DNA from: Winogradskyella marincola
GTDB lineage: Bacteria; Bacteroidota; Bacteroidia; Flavobacteriales; Flavobacteriaceae
Direction: 5' to 3'
Length of the DNA: 64,000 bases
Assembly (NCBI RefSeq): GCF_029624125.1
Contig: NZ_JARSBN010000003.1
Coordinates: 1-64,000, forward strand
Part shown: positions 24,502-37,786 of the stretch, piece by piece
How positions within the stretch are numbered: position 1 is the stretch's first letter
How the letters are laid out: each line of letters opens with the position of its first letter
The notes under the pieces: generated by a model
Seen by the model: only the letters and a program-made list of their open reading frames with translations
What the model was told of the DNA's origin: nothing
Databases searched by the model: none
Made by a program: the position numbers and the translations under genes

Positions 24502-25269
24502 TTAATCTTTATTTACGGTTTCTTCACCATATTCATCAAGAAGGATGAGAAATAACTGGCTGTTAACTACCAATTTTTCTAAAAGTTGCATTTTGTTTTC
24601 ATCCTTTAATAATTCTGAACTTATGCCTTTAGCAGAACAAAAATCGTAGAAGAGTTTGGCTTTATCCTCTGGTATTTTGAGGTTTTCAGTGACAAGTTGT
24701 TTGTTGAAAAACGAACTTTCCGAAAATAGAGAATCCATTTGTTTGTATGTAACAGGATGATAAACTGGTGCTTTGTGTTTGTTTTTCTTTTTGAAGAGTT
24801 TCACAACCTGATCTATTAGATAAATAAAGTCAACACCATATTGTGCATTTGGCGGTTGGTATAAGCCTGGATTGCGTTTTATGTCTTCCTTAATAAGGTT
24901 TTGAAGGTTTTGGTTGTAAGTTTCCTCTTCAAAAACAGGTTGCTCAGGTTCGGATTGAATTTCTACTTCATCAAGTTCACTTACAATTTCCTCAACTTCA
25001 AAAACATTAATATCATCAAAATGCGATTGCTTTAGTACAACTTCTAATGGATGGTAAAAAATGGATTGAAACGAGATGGTGTCATTGACTTTGGCTTCAA
25101 TACTGAAGTCTCCATCTTTATTTGTTACTGTTAGGATATTCTGGGTTTTATTGATGACTTTCATATCCTTAACAACCGTCTTAGTGTCGTAAACTTTACC
25201 AGACAAGGTTTGCGCAGATAAGTTATAATAGAAAGACAAAAAGAGCAAAAAGGTCAGTAAAAAACGCAT
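24502..25269 (-). CDS. Secreted protein with carboxypeptidase-regulatory-like domain (paralogue 1)
   Basis: The 255-residue protein has a signal peptide (MRFLLTFLLFLSFYYNLSA), the same regulatory-like beta-sandwich (SGKVYDTKTVVKDMKV), and the same C-terminal block of about 60 residues as the following gene. The middle (residues about 105-185, with QPPNAQYGVDFIYLIDQVVKLFKKKNKH) is unlike the paralogue's. It is the upstream member of the tandem pair. Ends are conserved and the middle diverged, as after gene duplication with relaxed selection in a linker. Confidence 0.8.
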   Translation of the reverse strand: MRFLLTFLLFLSFYYNLSAQTLSGKVYDTKTVVKDMKVINKTQNILTVTNKDGDFSIEAKVNDTISFQSIFYHPLEVVLKQSHFDDINVFEVEEIVSELDEVEIQSEPEQPVFEEETYNQNLQNLIKEDIKRNPGLYQPPNAQYGVDFIYLIDQVVKLFKKKNKHKAPVYHPVTYKQMDSLFSESSFFNKQLVTENLKIPEDKAKLFYDFCSAKGISSELLKDENKMQLLEKLVVNSQLFLILLDEYGEETVNKD

Positions 25270-25351
25270 TATTGATTGATTAGTGCTTTAAAGAAACACT
25301 TTATCAGCTAAACCGAAGTTAAGATTAAAAAAACTTTAACCTAAAGAAATG

Positions 25352-25741
25352 TTAATCAAATAGTTTGGCAACCTCTGTAGGGATTCTCGCAGGCTTTTTG
25401 GTTGCTGTATTCATAAAACACCACTTTGTTTCAGATGTAACTATGAGCTTATCATTAGTGTTATTAGTGATTTCTACATGACGAATAGAGGTGAGGCCTT
25501 CTGATTTTGAAACAAAGGTTTTTACAGTTAACTCATCTCCTAATAAAGCTTCACCTTTATACTGAATATTATGACTTAGCATTACCCAGAAGTAGTTGTC
25601 TAAAATGGTTTTAGGTGCATTTTTTAACCAATGTGCTTCCGCAATATCTTGTACCCATTGCACATAACGCACGTTGTTAACGTGGTTGAGTTGGTCTAAG
25701 TCGTCTTTAGAAACAGTGATGGTTTTTTCAAAAGTTTGCAA
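25352..25741 (-). CDS. Acyl-CoA thioesterase, hotdog fold
   Basis: The 129-residue protein is a hotdog-fold thioesterase of the 4-hydroxybenzoyl-CoA/YbgC type: LDQLNHVNNVRYVQWVQDIAEAHW contains the HVNN motif, where this family often has the aspartate version DxxGHVNNxxY. It would hydrolyse acyl-CoA esters in the cytoplasm. Substrate unknown. It lies 7 bases downstream of the glutaminyl cyclase gene on the same strand, so they are probably co-transcribed. Confidence 0.85.
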   Translation of the reverse strand: MQTFEKTITVSKDDLDQLNHVNNVRYVQWVQDIAEAHWLKNAPKTILDNYFWVMLSHNIQYKGEALLGDELTVKTFVSKSEGLTSIRHVEITNNTNDKLIVTSETKWCFMNTATKKPARIPTEVAKLFD

Positions 25742-25748
25742 AGTATGC

Positions 25749-26777
25749 TTATTGCTTTTTAATTTTTACTTCAAAAAGTTTGTCCCAGTTTTTTCCTGTT
25801 ACAAAAATAGTTTTGCGCTCAGGATGGTAAGCAATACCATTTAAAACATCTAGCTCGTTGTGTTGTGTTACTAATTTTCTAAGAGGAGTAAAATTAATAA
25901 CACCTTCTACACCTCCTGTTTTAGGATTAATAATAACCACACCATTTTTTTGATAAATGTTGGCAAATATTTTACCATCAATCCATTCCAGCTCATTTAA
26001 TGCTGGAATTTTCCCTTTTTCAGTATAGACTTCAATATGATGCCCTTCAGTAAGATTATCAGGATTAAGAATCCAGATTTTTTCGGTACCATCAGATTTA
26101 TACAGTTGTTTACCATCGTTACAAATTCCCCAACCTTCTTGGCTTGTACCGTAATTGAAAGTTTTTAATTTTTCAAACGTGTTTACGTCGTATACAAAAC
26201 CACGTTTTGCTCTCCATGTAAGTTGGTATATTTTTTCGTCTAAAATTGTTAAACCTTCTCCAAAAAAATTGTCATCAAGGTTTACGTTATTTAGAACCTC
26301 TCCTGTTTCAAAATTTACTTTTCTAAGTTTAGACTCCTTGTATTGTCCTGTGCTTTCGTACAATTCTCCATTATGAAATTCTAGTCCTTGCGTGTAAGAC
26401 GTGATGTCGTGTGGATAGGTATTTACAATTTCATAACTGTAAACAGGCGTAATTATATTGTTATAGATGGTTATGGTTTTGCTTACAGTCTCAGTGTTAT
26501 CATCGTAATTTATTGTAGCAACCAAAGATTTCTCGCCTAGAGTAATATTGTCTAACACTTCATTTTTAGTGATAGATTTTCCGTCTAGCTGGTAGCTTAC
26601 ATTTGTAATGTTTAATTTCTTAGGATTATTGATTGTAAGGTTTAATGTATCGCCCAGTAATAACGATTTGGTATTAAGATCAATAGATAAGCCTGTTTGG
26701 TTAGCAGTATTTTTTTCACCACAGTTAATAAAAACTAGGCTTAAACAAAAGATAATGAGGTATTTGGAAAGGTGCAT
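25749..26777 (-). CDS. Glutaminyl-peptide cyclotransferase lipoprotein
   Basis: The 342-residue protein starts with a lipoprotein signal (MHLSKYLIIFCLSLVFINC), an Ig-like domain at about 30-105, and a five-bladed propeller glutamine cyclotransferase domain from about 115 to the end: IVNTYPHDITSYTQGLEFHNGELYES, FGEGLTILDEKIYQLTW, ICNDGKQLYKSDGTEKIW, LNELEWIDGKIFANIY, LNGIAYHPERKTIFVTGKNWDKLFEV. It makes N-terminal pyroglutamate on exported proteins, which fits the abundant Bacteroidota proteins starting with Q after signal cleavage. It acts in the periplasm. The extra Ig-like domain is usual for this clade. Confidence 0.92.
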   Translation of the reverse strand: MHLSKYLIIFCLSLVFINCGEKNTANQTGLSIDLNTKSLLLGDTLNLTINNPKKLNITNVSYQLDGKSITKNEVLDNITLGEKSLVATINYDDNTETVSKTITIYNNIITPVYSYEIVNTYPHDITSYTQGLEFHNGELYESTGQYKESKLRKVNFETGEVLNNVNLDDNFFGEGLTILDEKIYQLTWRAKRGFVYDVNTFEKLKTFNYGTSQEGWGICNDGKQLYKSDGTEKIWILNPDNLTEGHHIEVYTEKGKIPALNELEWIDGKIFANIYQKNGVVIINPKTGGVEGVINFTPLRKLVTQHNELDVLNGIAYHPERKTIFVTGKNWDKLFEVKIKKQ

Positions 26778-26831
26778 GTTCTGTTTTTAAATTTTAAGCA
26801 AGTTATTAAATAAAATTCAGTTTAAAAATCA

Positions 26832-26861
26832 TTGCGAAAGTATTAAAAGATTGTATCTTTG
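26832..26861 (+). promoter_or_regulatory. Predicted promoter of the SRP RNA gene
   Basis: TTG at 26,832-26,834 region and TATCTTTG at 26,854-26,861 match -33 and -7 elements of Bacteroidota promoters with a spacer of 19. Transcription would begin about 6 bases later, at the first stem of the RNA. Confidence 0.75.
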
Positions 26862-26866
26862 CAGCC

Positions 26867-26960
26867 GGCAAGTCCTACACAACCAGCTCCTGCTTAATCC
26901 TCCAGGACGGGAACGTAGCAAAGGTACGCGGTCGTAGCGGTGTGATGTAGGTAGCTTGCC
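26867..26960 (+). ncRNA. ffs: Signal recognition particle RNA, small bacterial form
   Basis: The ends GGCAAG and CTTGCC pair, CCTACA pairs with TGTAGG, and the apical domain carries CCAGGACGGGAACGTAGCAA, the Bacteroidota form of the conserved SRP RNA tip bound by Ffh. A T-run (26,961-26,967) follows the closing stem and serves as terminator. Length, about 95 bases, suits the small 4.5S class. It lies in its own intergenic space between a divergent cyclase gene and the SDR gene. Confidence 0.93.
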
Positions 26961-27056
26961 TTTTTTTATGCGCTAAAGTGAAATCTCTTTTAAGTACAAA
27001 ACATAACATATTCTTAAACTTTGTACTTTTAGCTTCAAAACACACATTTTATTATT

Positions 27057-27860
27057 ATGTCTAAAGTTGTTTTAATAACCGGAGGATCTTCAGGAATAGG
27101 TAAATCAATAGGAGAATTTTTGCAACAAAAAGGGTTTAAAGTATTCGGAACCAGCAGAAATCCTGAGAATTATCCAAACAGTAAATTTCCAATAGTTGCT
27201 TTAGACGTTACAAAGCCCGAAACGATTTCGACTTGCATTGCTGAAGTTTTAAAACAAGAAAACCGAATAGATGTACTTATAAATAATGCAGGAGCAGGCA
27301 TTACAGGACCAGTTGAAGAAATTCCGGATGAAGAAATAAAACGAAATTTTGAAACTAATTTTTTTGGTCCTATTAATGTAATAAAGGCTACTTTGCCGAC
27401 TATGAGAGCTCAAAACTCTGGTTTAATTATTAATATAACATCGATTGCAGGTTATATGGGTTTGCCTTTTAGAGGTGTTTATAGTGCCAGTAAAGGCGCT
27501 TTAGAAATTATAACCGAAGCCTTTAGAATGGAGCTCAAAGATTTTAATATTGAAATGACTAATGTAGCTCCTGGAGATTTTGCTACCAATATTGCTGCAG
27601 GCAGATACCACGCACCAGTTTTAGAAGATTCTCCATACAAAGAAAAGTACGGACATTCTTTAAAAACTATGGATGAGCATGTTGATGAAGGAGGAGATCC
27701 TAAAGAAATGGCAGAGGCTATTTATAAAGTAATAGAAACTAAATCGCCAAAGATTCATTACAAAGTAGGTGCGTTTATGCAGAAGTTTTCAATTGTACTT
27801 AAGCGTGTGTTGCCAGACAAGATGTACGAAAAGCTATTGATGAATCATTATAAGCTGTAA
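27057..27860 (+). CDS. Short-chain dehydrogenase/reductase
   Basis: The 267-residue protein is a classical SDR: cofactor motif GGSSGIGKSIG at about 8-18, NNAGAG at about 82-87, catalytic Ser in NITSIAG, and YSASK (Y-x-x-x-K) at about residue 142. NADP(H) preference is hinted at by the GTSRNPEN loop after the second strand, which has an arginine. Substrate unknown. Cytoplasmic. The next gene begins 46 bases on but looks unrelated. Confidence 0.9.
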   Translation: MSKVVLITGGSSGIGKSIGEFLQQKGFKVFGTSRNPENYPNSKFPIVALDVTKPETISTCIAEVLKQENRIDVLINNAGAGITGPVEEIPDEEIKRNFETNFFGPINVIKATLPTMRAQNSGLIINITSIAGYMGLPFRGVYSASKGALEIITEAFRMELKDFNIEMTNVAPGDFATNIAAGRYHAPVLEDSPYKEKYGHSLKTMDEHVDEGGDPKEMAEAIYKVIETKSPKIHYKVGAFMQKFSIVLKRVLPDKMYEKLLMNHYKL

Positions 27861-27906
27861 ATCATTTTGGTACATTATTTGAGGTTTGAATTTTAAATTA
27901 GCTATT

Positions 27907-28311
27907 ATGAAAAAACCTCTACTCATTACAACACTTCTGTTTCTGGCTTTAGTATCTAGTTGCCGTGAGCCATTATGTATTTTTCCAAAAGAACCGCAAT
28001 TGCCCAATAAAGAATTTCCTATTGGTAGCACAGAGAGTTATTATTACGTAGATCTGAGTGCTGAAATTAATAACGAGCCTAGAGATAATGACTACGATTA
28101 TTATTTTGATGTTGTAGGTCTTCCAGCAGGAATGGATTATTTTGTAAACTACAGAACGATTAGTTTAGAAGGTACTCCAGAAGTGTCAGGTATTTTCGAT
28201 ATCGTTATTTATCTAGAGGTTGAAGGACCGTTTAGAAATGACTATGACGATGATCCTGTGGAGTTATGTAACTACGGAACTTCAAAAACATATACGCTTA
28301 TTGTAGAATAA
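27907..28311 (+). CDS. Hypothetical lipoprotein with Ig-like domain
   Basis: From ATG 27,907 the 134-residue product begins MKKPLLITTLLFLALVSSC, a lipoprotein signal. The body has an Ig- or cadherin-like pattern (YYFDVVGLPAGMDYFVNYRTISLEGTPEVSGIFDIVIYLEVE) resembling the putative-Ig domains of surface proteins. A TTG 21 bases upstream is an unlikely start. Function unknown. Confidence 0.75.
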   Translation: MKKPLLITTLLFLALVSSCREPLCIFPKEPQLPNKEFPIGSTESYYYVDLSAEINNEPRDNDYDYYFDVVGLPAGMDYFVNYRTISLEGTPEVSGIFDIVIYLEVEGPFRNDYDDDPVELCNYGTSKTYTLIVE

Positions 28312-28430
28312 TCTGTGTTTCTATTCTTAGTAATTTGTTAATATATTTTATTAACTTCTTTAAAGTCTTCATTGCTAATAGTTGTAAATTCGCGACAACT
28401 AAAAAACACAACAAATCAAATTTATTTTAG

Positions 28431-29084
28431 ATGAAATTTTTTATTGACACAGCCAATTTAGACCAGATTAAAGAAGCTCAGGATATGGGTATTTTAGATG
28501 GTGTTACTACAAACCCGTCACTAATGGCAAAAGAAGGTATTACAGGTGTAGACAATATTATGAAACACTATGTAGATATCTGTAATATTGTAGAAGGAGA
28601 TGTATCTGCAGAAGTTATTTCTACAGATTTTGAAGGTATGGTTAGAGAAGGTGAGGCCTTGGCTGAGTTACACGACCAGATTGTTGTTAAGCTTCCTATG
28701 ATAAAGGATGGTGTAAAGGCTTGTAAATATTTTTCAGACAGAGGAATTAAAACTAATGTAACGTTAGTATTCTCACCAGGACAAGCATTATTAGCTGCAA
28801 AAGCAGGTGCTACTTATGTGTCTCCATTTATTGGTCGTTTAGATGATATTTCTACAGATGGCTTAAATCTTATTGCAGAGATTCGTCATATTTTTGATAA
28901 CTATGCTTTCGATACCGAAATATTAGCGGCTTCTGTACGTCATACAATGCATGTTATAGATTGTGCAAAACTAGGTGCAGATGTTATGACAGGACCTTTA
29001 AGTTCTATTACAGGATTGTTAAAGCACCCTTTAACAGATATAGGTCTAGAAAAATTCTTAGCAGATTATAAGAAAGGGAATTAA
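28431..29084 (+). CDS. fsa: Transaldolase / fructose-6-phosphate aldolase
   Basis: The 217-residue protein belongs to the short transaldolase family (MipB/TalC/Fsa). It opens [20 protein letters not shown] and has [13 protein letters not shown], the Schiff-base lysine in [43 protein letters not shown], and [10 protein letters not shown]. It transfers dihydroxyacetone units between sugar phosphates or cleaves fructose 6-phosphate. The short size (about 215) separates it from classical 320-residue transaldolase, and in this phylum it probably serves as the transaldolase of the pentose phosphate pathway. Confidence 0.93.
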   Translation: MKFFIDTANLDQIKEAQDMGILDGVTTNPSLMAKEGITGVDNIMKHYVDICNIVEGDVSAEVISTDFEGMVREGEALAELHDQIVVKLPMIKDGVKACKYFSDRGIKTNVTLVFSPGQALLAAKAGATYVSPFIGRLDDISTDGLNLIAEIRHIFDNYAFDTEILAASVRHTMHVIDCAKLGADVMTGPLSSITGLLKHPLTDIGLEKFLADYKKGN

Positions 29085-29108
29085 GATTTTATCGTTCTTA
29101 AATATTTT

Positions 29109-29146
29109 AGGCATCTTATTGTTTAGCAATGAGGTGCCTTTTTTGT
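29109..29146 (+). terminator. Terminator of fsa overlapping the end of the convergent gene
   Basis: AGGCATCTTATTG and CAATGAGGTGCCT form a stem with loop TTTAG and are followed by TTTTTTG. The hairpin covers the last codons and stop of the minus-strand gene at 29,116, so one DNA segment codes protein one way and stops transcripts the other. Confidence 0.7.
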
Positions 29147-30564
29147 AGCATGTCTCCAAGCATTTCTGTAAAATCAGATTTAAAAATGTTAACATTAGGA
29201 TGCAGAATCATTCCGTTTTCGTTAACAATAATAGCTTTGTTGAGGTAATTTACAGCAAGTACTTTTCTTGCTTTAGCAGGAAACTTGAATTTATACTCGT
29301 TTTCAGTTGGAAAATCGTAATTGTTAATGATGCTTTTCCAAGATCTATCATCATTAGAATTAAGATTTATTGAAACAAATTCTACTTGAGGAAAGCTATT
29401 TTTTAAGCTTCTAACTCTATAATGGCTATTTCTGTATTGCATTTTAGAATTAGACGACCAAAAGTAAATTATTGTAGGCTTTTCTATAATAGAACCAAGA
29501 TTATACTCGGTGTTATCGTAATTTATAACTTCTAGGTTTGGTATAGGATTCCCTTGTCTTAAAAGCTTTAAAGACAAAACCAACTCGTTTATGTAAGCTT
29601 TATCTTCTGCATTTGTACTTTTATCCAAATAGTAGTTTAGCATTTCGTTAGCCTCAACTTCTGTGTGGTTATGGCTTACAAAATCTCTGGTTTTGTACTT
29701 TAAGAGACTGTTTTTAATGACTTCATCAGAAACAATACTGTCTATTAAATCTAATTTAGACTTGTTGTAGTCTAAAGCATGTCTGTTAAAAGTGCTATGA
29801 AAATTATGTTTTTTGTAATAGTTATGAGCAGCAATATTGTCTATGTGTGTAAATAAAAAGCGATTGTAGGCATACAAATGACTTAGGTGTGTTGCGTTGT
29901 AATCTACAAGCGCTCTGTGAGCATAGAAATTTTCGGGTAAGTCTTTTATATGTATCAGCTTGTTGTTTCCAAAGTAAGCAAAAGGATAAATTTCTTTGTC
30001 TGCGTAAGAGTTGTAGTTAATGTTGGTTTCAATAATTGTTTTAAACAATTCAGATTCTTCTTTATTAAGAAGGAAATTTTGAAATTTGGTTAATTCCTTA
30101 TTACGTCTTTCTTCAACAAAAGCATTGAACTCTTCAGGTTCCATTTTTGCATAATGCACAAGTTTTTTAGCCTGCTGTTCATTAGCTAAGTAGGTTTCAA
30201 TAAGGTAATTGTTTTTTCTGGCACCTTCACCTGTAAAAACTAAAGACTCATCAAAATCATAAGTGTTTAGTCTAAACATTACACTATCATTAGGTTCTAG
30301 CAAAACCAGTTGATATTCACCTCCATGAGTAAAAGAATATAAACCAGGATTTAAATCCTTAACCTTATATATAAATCTATTATTACTATCTAGCGTTATT
30401 GAATCAACAATTTTCCCTTTTGTATTAAAAAGAATGATGCTATTGTTCTTAGGATTTACAATTTCACCACCAACATAAGCATAGTTGTCGTTGTTGGTGC
30501 TTGTTTTGCATCCAAACGACAAGAATAATAGTAATATTGAAAGTGAAATATATCTAGAAAACAT
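29116..30564 (-). CDS. Thioredoxin-fold lipoprotein lacking the CXXC motif
   Basis: From ATG 30,564 the product has 482 residues and begins MFSRYISLSILLLFLSFGC, a lipoprotein signal; another ATG nine codons earlier is less likely. An N-terminal DUF4369-like domain (about 20-110, VGGEIVNPKNNSIILFNTKGKIVDS) is followed by a helical part and a C-terminal AhpC/TSA-type thioredoxin fold (about 330-450, EKPTIIYFWSSNSKMQYRN). Where TlpA-like relatives have WCxxC this one has WSSNSKM, so it cannot be a disulphide oxidoreductase. It may be a periplasmic binding or scaffold protein. It is monocistronic. Confidence 0.82.
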   Translation of the reverse strand: MFSRYISLSILLLFLSFGCKTSTNNDNYAYVGGEIVNPKNNSIILFNTKGKIVDSITLDSNNRFIYKVKDLNPGLYSFTHGGEYQLVLLEPNDSVMFRLNTYDFDESLVFTGEGARKNNYLIETYLANEQQAKKLVHYAKMEPEEFNAFVEERRNKELTKFQNFLLNKEESELFKTIIETNINYNSYADKEIYPFAYFGNNKLIHIKDLPENFYAHRALVDYNATHLSHLYAYNRFLFTHIDNIAAHNYYKKHNFHSTFNRHALDYNKSKLDLIDSIVSDEVIKNSLLKYKTRDFVSHNHTEVEANEMLNYYLDKSTNAEDKAYINELVLSLKLLRQGNPIPNLEVINYDNTEYNLGSIIEKPTIIYFWSSNSKMQYRNSHYRVRSLKNSFPQVEFVSINLNSNDDRSWKSIINNYDFPTENEYKFKFPAKARKVLAVNYLNKAIIVNENGMILHPNVNIFKSDFTEMLGDMLQKRHLIAKQ

Positions 30565-30680
30565 GCTGATTTTACTATAGTTTGCAAACAAAAATATATG
30601 ATGGAGGCATCAAGTCTTGTTAATACCTAGTTAAATCTTGTTATACGAGTCATTTATTTCGCTCAATCGCTTAATTTTTC

Positions 30681-30688
30681 TACTTTTG
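30681..30688 (+). promoter_or_regulatory. Predicted -7 element of the ABC-F gene
   Basis: TACTTTTG matches TAnnTTTG and is followed by CACTC. The start codon of the ABC-F gene lies 45 bases downstream. A clear -33 TTG is not seen at standard distance. Confidence 0.55.
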
Positions 30689-30729
30689 CACTCTCAAAAA
30701 TCGAATAGTAATAAAGACTAAAATTATAA

Positions 30730-33070
<2,341 letters not shown>

Positions 33071-33074
<4 letters not shown>

Positions 33075-33307
33075 GCTTCCATCTCGGCTTTAACTTGGTC
33101 AATAATTTCAAGAGCATCTTTCAATTCATCATTATGAACAAAAACTTCCTGAAAGCCTTGATTCATTGAGCCATAACCAGCTAATCGCTGAGACTCGCCT
33201 TCATCTTTTACAATAGGTACAATACCTTTAGCTTCTAATTCGTCTTTAACTCTGGTTACAAGAATAAAATTGCCAGAGTAAACTTTTGTGTATTCTGATG
33301 TGCTCAT
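33071..33307 (-). CDS. DUF2007-family small protein
   Basis: The 78-residue protein fits DUF2007, annotated as putative signal-transducing protein: KVYSGNFILVTRVKDELEAKGIVPIVKDE and EVFVHNDELKDALEIIDQ. It is related to the PII-like or ferredoxin-like small ligand-binding proteins, with unknown function. It overlaps the next minus-strand gene by four bases, which suggests coupled translation. Confidence 0.85.
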
Positions 33308-33500
33308 GTCTGTAGGTTTTAAAATCCTTATATAAGTTACAATTTTTTTGATTAATAAGCTATTAAAAAACTTAAAAATAATTTTTAATTATTAAAAATT
33401 TAAAAATCATAAATAAAAACTATATTAAAATAATTTTAAAAAATAATCACACTTATTATTGAATCTATAATTTATTAACTTTAAACTGTTGAAATTATAA

Positions 33501-35747
<2,247 letters not shown>

Positions 35748-35773
35748 CAACTGGTTAATAGCAAATAAACCTT

Positions 35774-35810
35774 AAAAGGAATGTGTAAATTTTTACACGT
35801 TCCTTTTTTT
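35774..35810 (+). terminator. Intrinsic terminator of katG
   Basis: AAAAGGAATGTGTAAA and TTTACACGTTCCTTTTTTT form a stem with a T7 tract; the G at 35,799 gives one wobble. The first ATG of the ankyrin gene follows 1 base later, so ankyrin expression from katG readthrough would depend on this hairpin. Confidence 0.8.
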
Positions 35811-35823
35811 AATGAAATATAGA

Positions 35824-36294
35824 ATGAACGAAAATGAACTTTTTTTTAGAACAATACAAACTGGTAATGCCGAAAATTTAGGCCTTCAATTAAAAAGAAA
35901 TCCAGATTTGGCAAATATTAAAGATGCAAGAGGCTTTACTCCATTGATTTTTGCTACATACTTTGGGAAGGAAGACATAGCAAAACAACTAATAGAGCAT
36001 GGAGCAGACATTAACGCTAAAGATGCGTCTGGTAATACAGCCTTAATTGGAGTAAGCTTTAAAGGTAATAAACCATTAGTAGAGTTGTTATTAGAGCATA
36101 ATGCAGATGTTGACTTAAAAAATAACAATGGTACTACTGCTTTAATTTTTGCAACGCAATACAACCAGAAAGATATTGTTGAGATTTTACTACAACACAA
36201 TTCTAATAGCTCTATTACTGATAACGAAGGTAAAACAGCTTTAGATTATGCTAATGAAAAAGGCTTAGAGGCTATTTCGCAAATGTTAAGTTAA
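35824..36294 (+). CDS. Ankyrin-repeat protein linked to katG
   Basis: From ATG 35,824 the 156-residue protein consists of four or five ankyrin repeats (DARGFTPLIFATYFGKEDIAKQLIEHGADINAKD and three copies), no signal peptide. An ATG at 35,812 gives four extra residues and lies 1 base after the T-tract of the katG terminator. Ankyrin genes next to catalase genes are known in other bacteria, for example ankB with katB in Pseudomonas, where the ankyrin protein supports catalase activity. A similar partner role here is inference. It has no evident promoter of its own. Confidence 0.88.
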   Translation: MNENELFFRTIQTGNAENLGLQLKRNPDLANIKDARGFTPLIFATYFGKEDIAKQLIEHGADINAKDASGNTALIGVSFKGNKPLVELLLEHNADVDLKNNNGTTALIFATQYNQKDIVEILLQHNSNSSITDNEGKTALDYANEKGLEAISQMLS

Positions 36295-36301
36295 GAGCAT
36301 A

Positions 36302-36340
36302 AAAAAACCACTTCAAATTATTGAAGTGGTTTTCTTTCTT
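36302..36340. terminator. Bidirectional terminator
   Basis: AACCACTTCAA and TTGAAGTGGTT form an 11-bp stem with an A-run before and a T-rich run after. It separates the ankyrin gene from the convergent peroxiredoxin operon. Confidence 0.85.
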
Positions 36341-36358
36341 CTTTTTCAATTACTACTA

Positions 36359-36616
36359 TTATTTATCAATAGATCCGAGAACGCGAGACATAAATGTATT
36401 TAAAGCTTCCTTTTTTGGTGTGCCATCTTTTACCATTTTATGTACTTCAATTGCACCATACATATTAGAAATTAATTCACCTATAACATCTAACTCTTCA
36501 TCTTTTAAGGATGGTACTTCAGTTAGGTTTTCTAGGGTTTCAATAGTTTCAATTACGTAGTCTTCATCGTTTTCTTCGATAAACTGGGTTAATTGCTTTA
36601 TTACAGGTAATTTCAT
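36359..36616 (-). CDS. DUF6952-like small acidic protein
   Basis: The 85-residue acidic, helical protein (MKLPVIKQLTQFIEENDEDYVIETIETLENLTEVPSL) is a conserved small protein of Flavobacteriaceae that I associate with DUF6952. It is the last gene of the peroxiredoxin-thioredoxin operon, 3 bases after the thioredoxin gene. The position suggests a role in peroxide defence, but no activity is known. Confidence 0.8.
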   Translation of the reverse strand: MKLPVIKQLTQFIEENDEDYVIETIETLENLTEVPSLKDEELDVIGELISNMYGAIEVHKMVKDGTPKKEALNTFMSRVLGSIDK

Positions 36617-36619
36617 GTT

Positions 36620-36934
36620 TTAAATTACTTCAGAAACAAGCTCTTTAAGAACATCAAACTTGTTTGTTTGTACTTGATTTTTGAACTCACCATTTTTAAA
36701 AGTAGCAAACGTAGGTAAATTATCTACAGTTGCTAATTTTCTACTTTCAGGAAATTTTTCAGCATCAGCGATAACAAATTTTACGTTTTCGTTTTCAGTT
36801 GCTAATTTCTTGAACTTTGGCTTCATTATACGACAGTTTCCGCACCATGTTGCTGAGTATTGTACAACAACAGTATCGTTTTCGGAAACTAAACTTTGTA
36901 AATTGTCTTGATCTAATTCTTGAATCATAACCAA
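36620..36934 (-). CDS. Thioredoxin-family protein
   Basis: The 104-residue thioredoxin has the active site SATWCGNCRIMKPKF (CGNC) and the cis-proline in NLPTFATF. It lacks a signal peptide, so it acts in the cytoplasm, most likely as electron donor for the peroxiredoxin encoded 3 bases upstream. The CGNC variant instead of CGPC should raise its redox potential. It may begin at residue 3 (MIQELDQ). Confidence 0.9.
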   Translation of the reverse strand: MVMIQELDQDNLQSLVSENDTVVVQYSATWCGNCRIMKPKFKKLATENENVKFVIADAEKFPESRKLATVDNLPTFATFKNGEFKNQVQTNKFDVLKELVSEVI

Positions 36935-36937
36935 TAA

Positions 36938-37582
36938 TTAGTTTAAGTGTGCTTTTAAATACTCTTTTGTACCTTGAGCATTAGCTTGCATAGCTTCTTT
37001 TCCTTCTTCCCAGTTTGCAGGACAAACTTCTCCTTTTTCTTGTACGTGAGTTAAAGCGTCTACGATTCTTAAATACTCATTTACATTTCTACCAAGTGGC
37101 ATATTGTTGATGCTTTCGTGCTGTACGATACCTTCTTCATCAATAATGTAAGTAGCTCTATAAGTTACGTTGTCTCCATCTACAGTTACAACTCCAGTTT
37201 CTTCGTTGTAAGTTTCGTTAGAGATGTCTAAAATACCAAGAGTAGAAGCTAAGTTTCTGTTAGAGTCTGCTAAAAGTGGGTAAGTAACACCTTCAATTCC
37301 ACCATTATCTTTAGCAGTACTTAACCATGCAAAGTGAACTTCTGCAGTATCACAAGATGCACCAATAACAATTGTATTACGTTTTTCAAACTCACCTAAA
37401 GCAGCTTGAAAAGCATGTAATTCTGTTGGGCAAACAAAAGTGAAATCTTTTGGGTACCAGAATAATACTACTTTTTTGTTGTTGTTTTTTGCTTCTTCAA
37501 GAACGTTAAGCTTAAAAGTGTCGCCCATTTCGTTCATTGCGTTTACGTTTAAATCTGGGAATTGTTTTCCTACAAATGCCAT
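36938..37582 (-). CDS. 2-Cys peroxiredoxin (AhpC/Prx1 type)
   Basis: The 214-residue protein is a typical 2-Cys peroxiredoxin. The peroxidatic cysteine is in PKDFTFVCPTELHAF and the resolving cysteine in KGEVCPANWEEG. It reduces hydrogen peroxide and organic peroxides using the thioredoxin encoded downstream. A promoter -7 element lies about 35 bases before the start. The full set of katG, peroxiredoxin and thioredoxin in 4 kb makes this a peroxide-defence locus. Confidence 0.95.
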   Translation of the reverse strand: MAFVGKQFPDLNVNAMNEMGDTFKLNVLEEAKNNNKKVVLFWYPKDFTFVCPTELHAFQAALGEFEKRNTIVIGASCDTAEVHFAWLSTAKDNGGIEGVTYPLLADSNRNLASTLGILDISNETYNEETGVVTVDGDNVTYRATYIIDEEGIVQHESINNMPLGRNVNEYLRIVDALTHVQEKGEVCPANWEEGKEAMQANAQGTKEYLKAHLN

Positions 37583-37615
37583 TGTATATTTTTTTAATTT
37601 ATTAATGATTTAGCA

Positions 37616-37623
37616 CAAAAGTA
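37616..37623 (-). promoter_or_regulatory. Predicted -7 element of the peroxiredoxin operon
   Basis: On the minus strand the sequence is TACTTTTG, a perfect TAnnTTTG, 34 bases before the ATG. No ideal -33 TTG at standard spacing. Confidence 0.55.
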
Positions 37624-37786
37624 CCCAATAGCTAAGTATGTTTTTATAGCAATTATTTATTATAAATCAATAGAATTATAGCGTGAATATATGGCTTCAA
37701 AAAAACACATCTATATTTAGTATAATGGCAAAATATAGTAGGCGATTATGAGAAGTTGTTAGTTTTTGGTGTTTTTGTTTGAAAAA

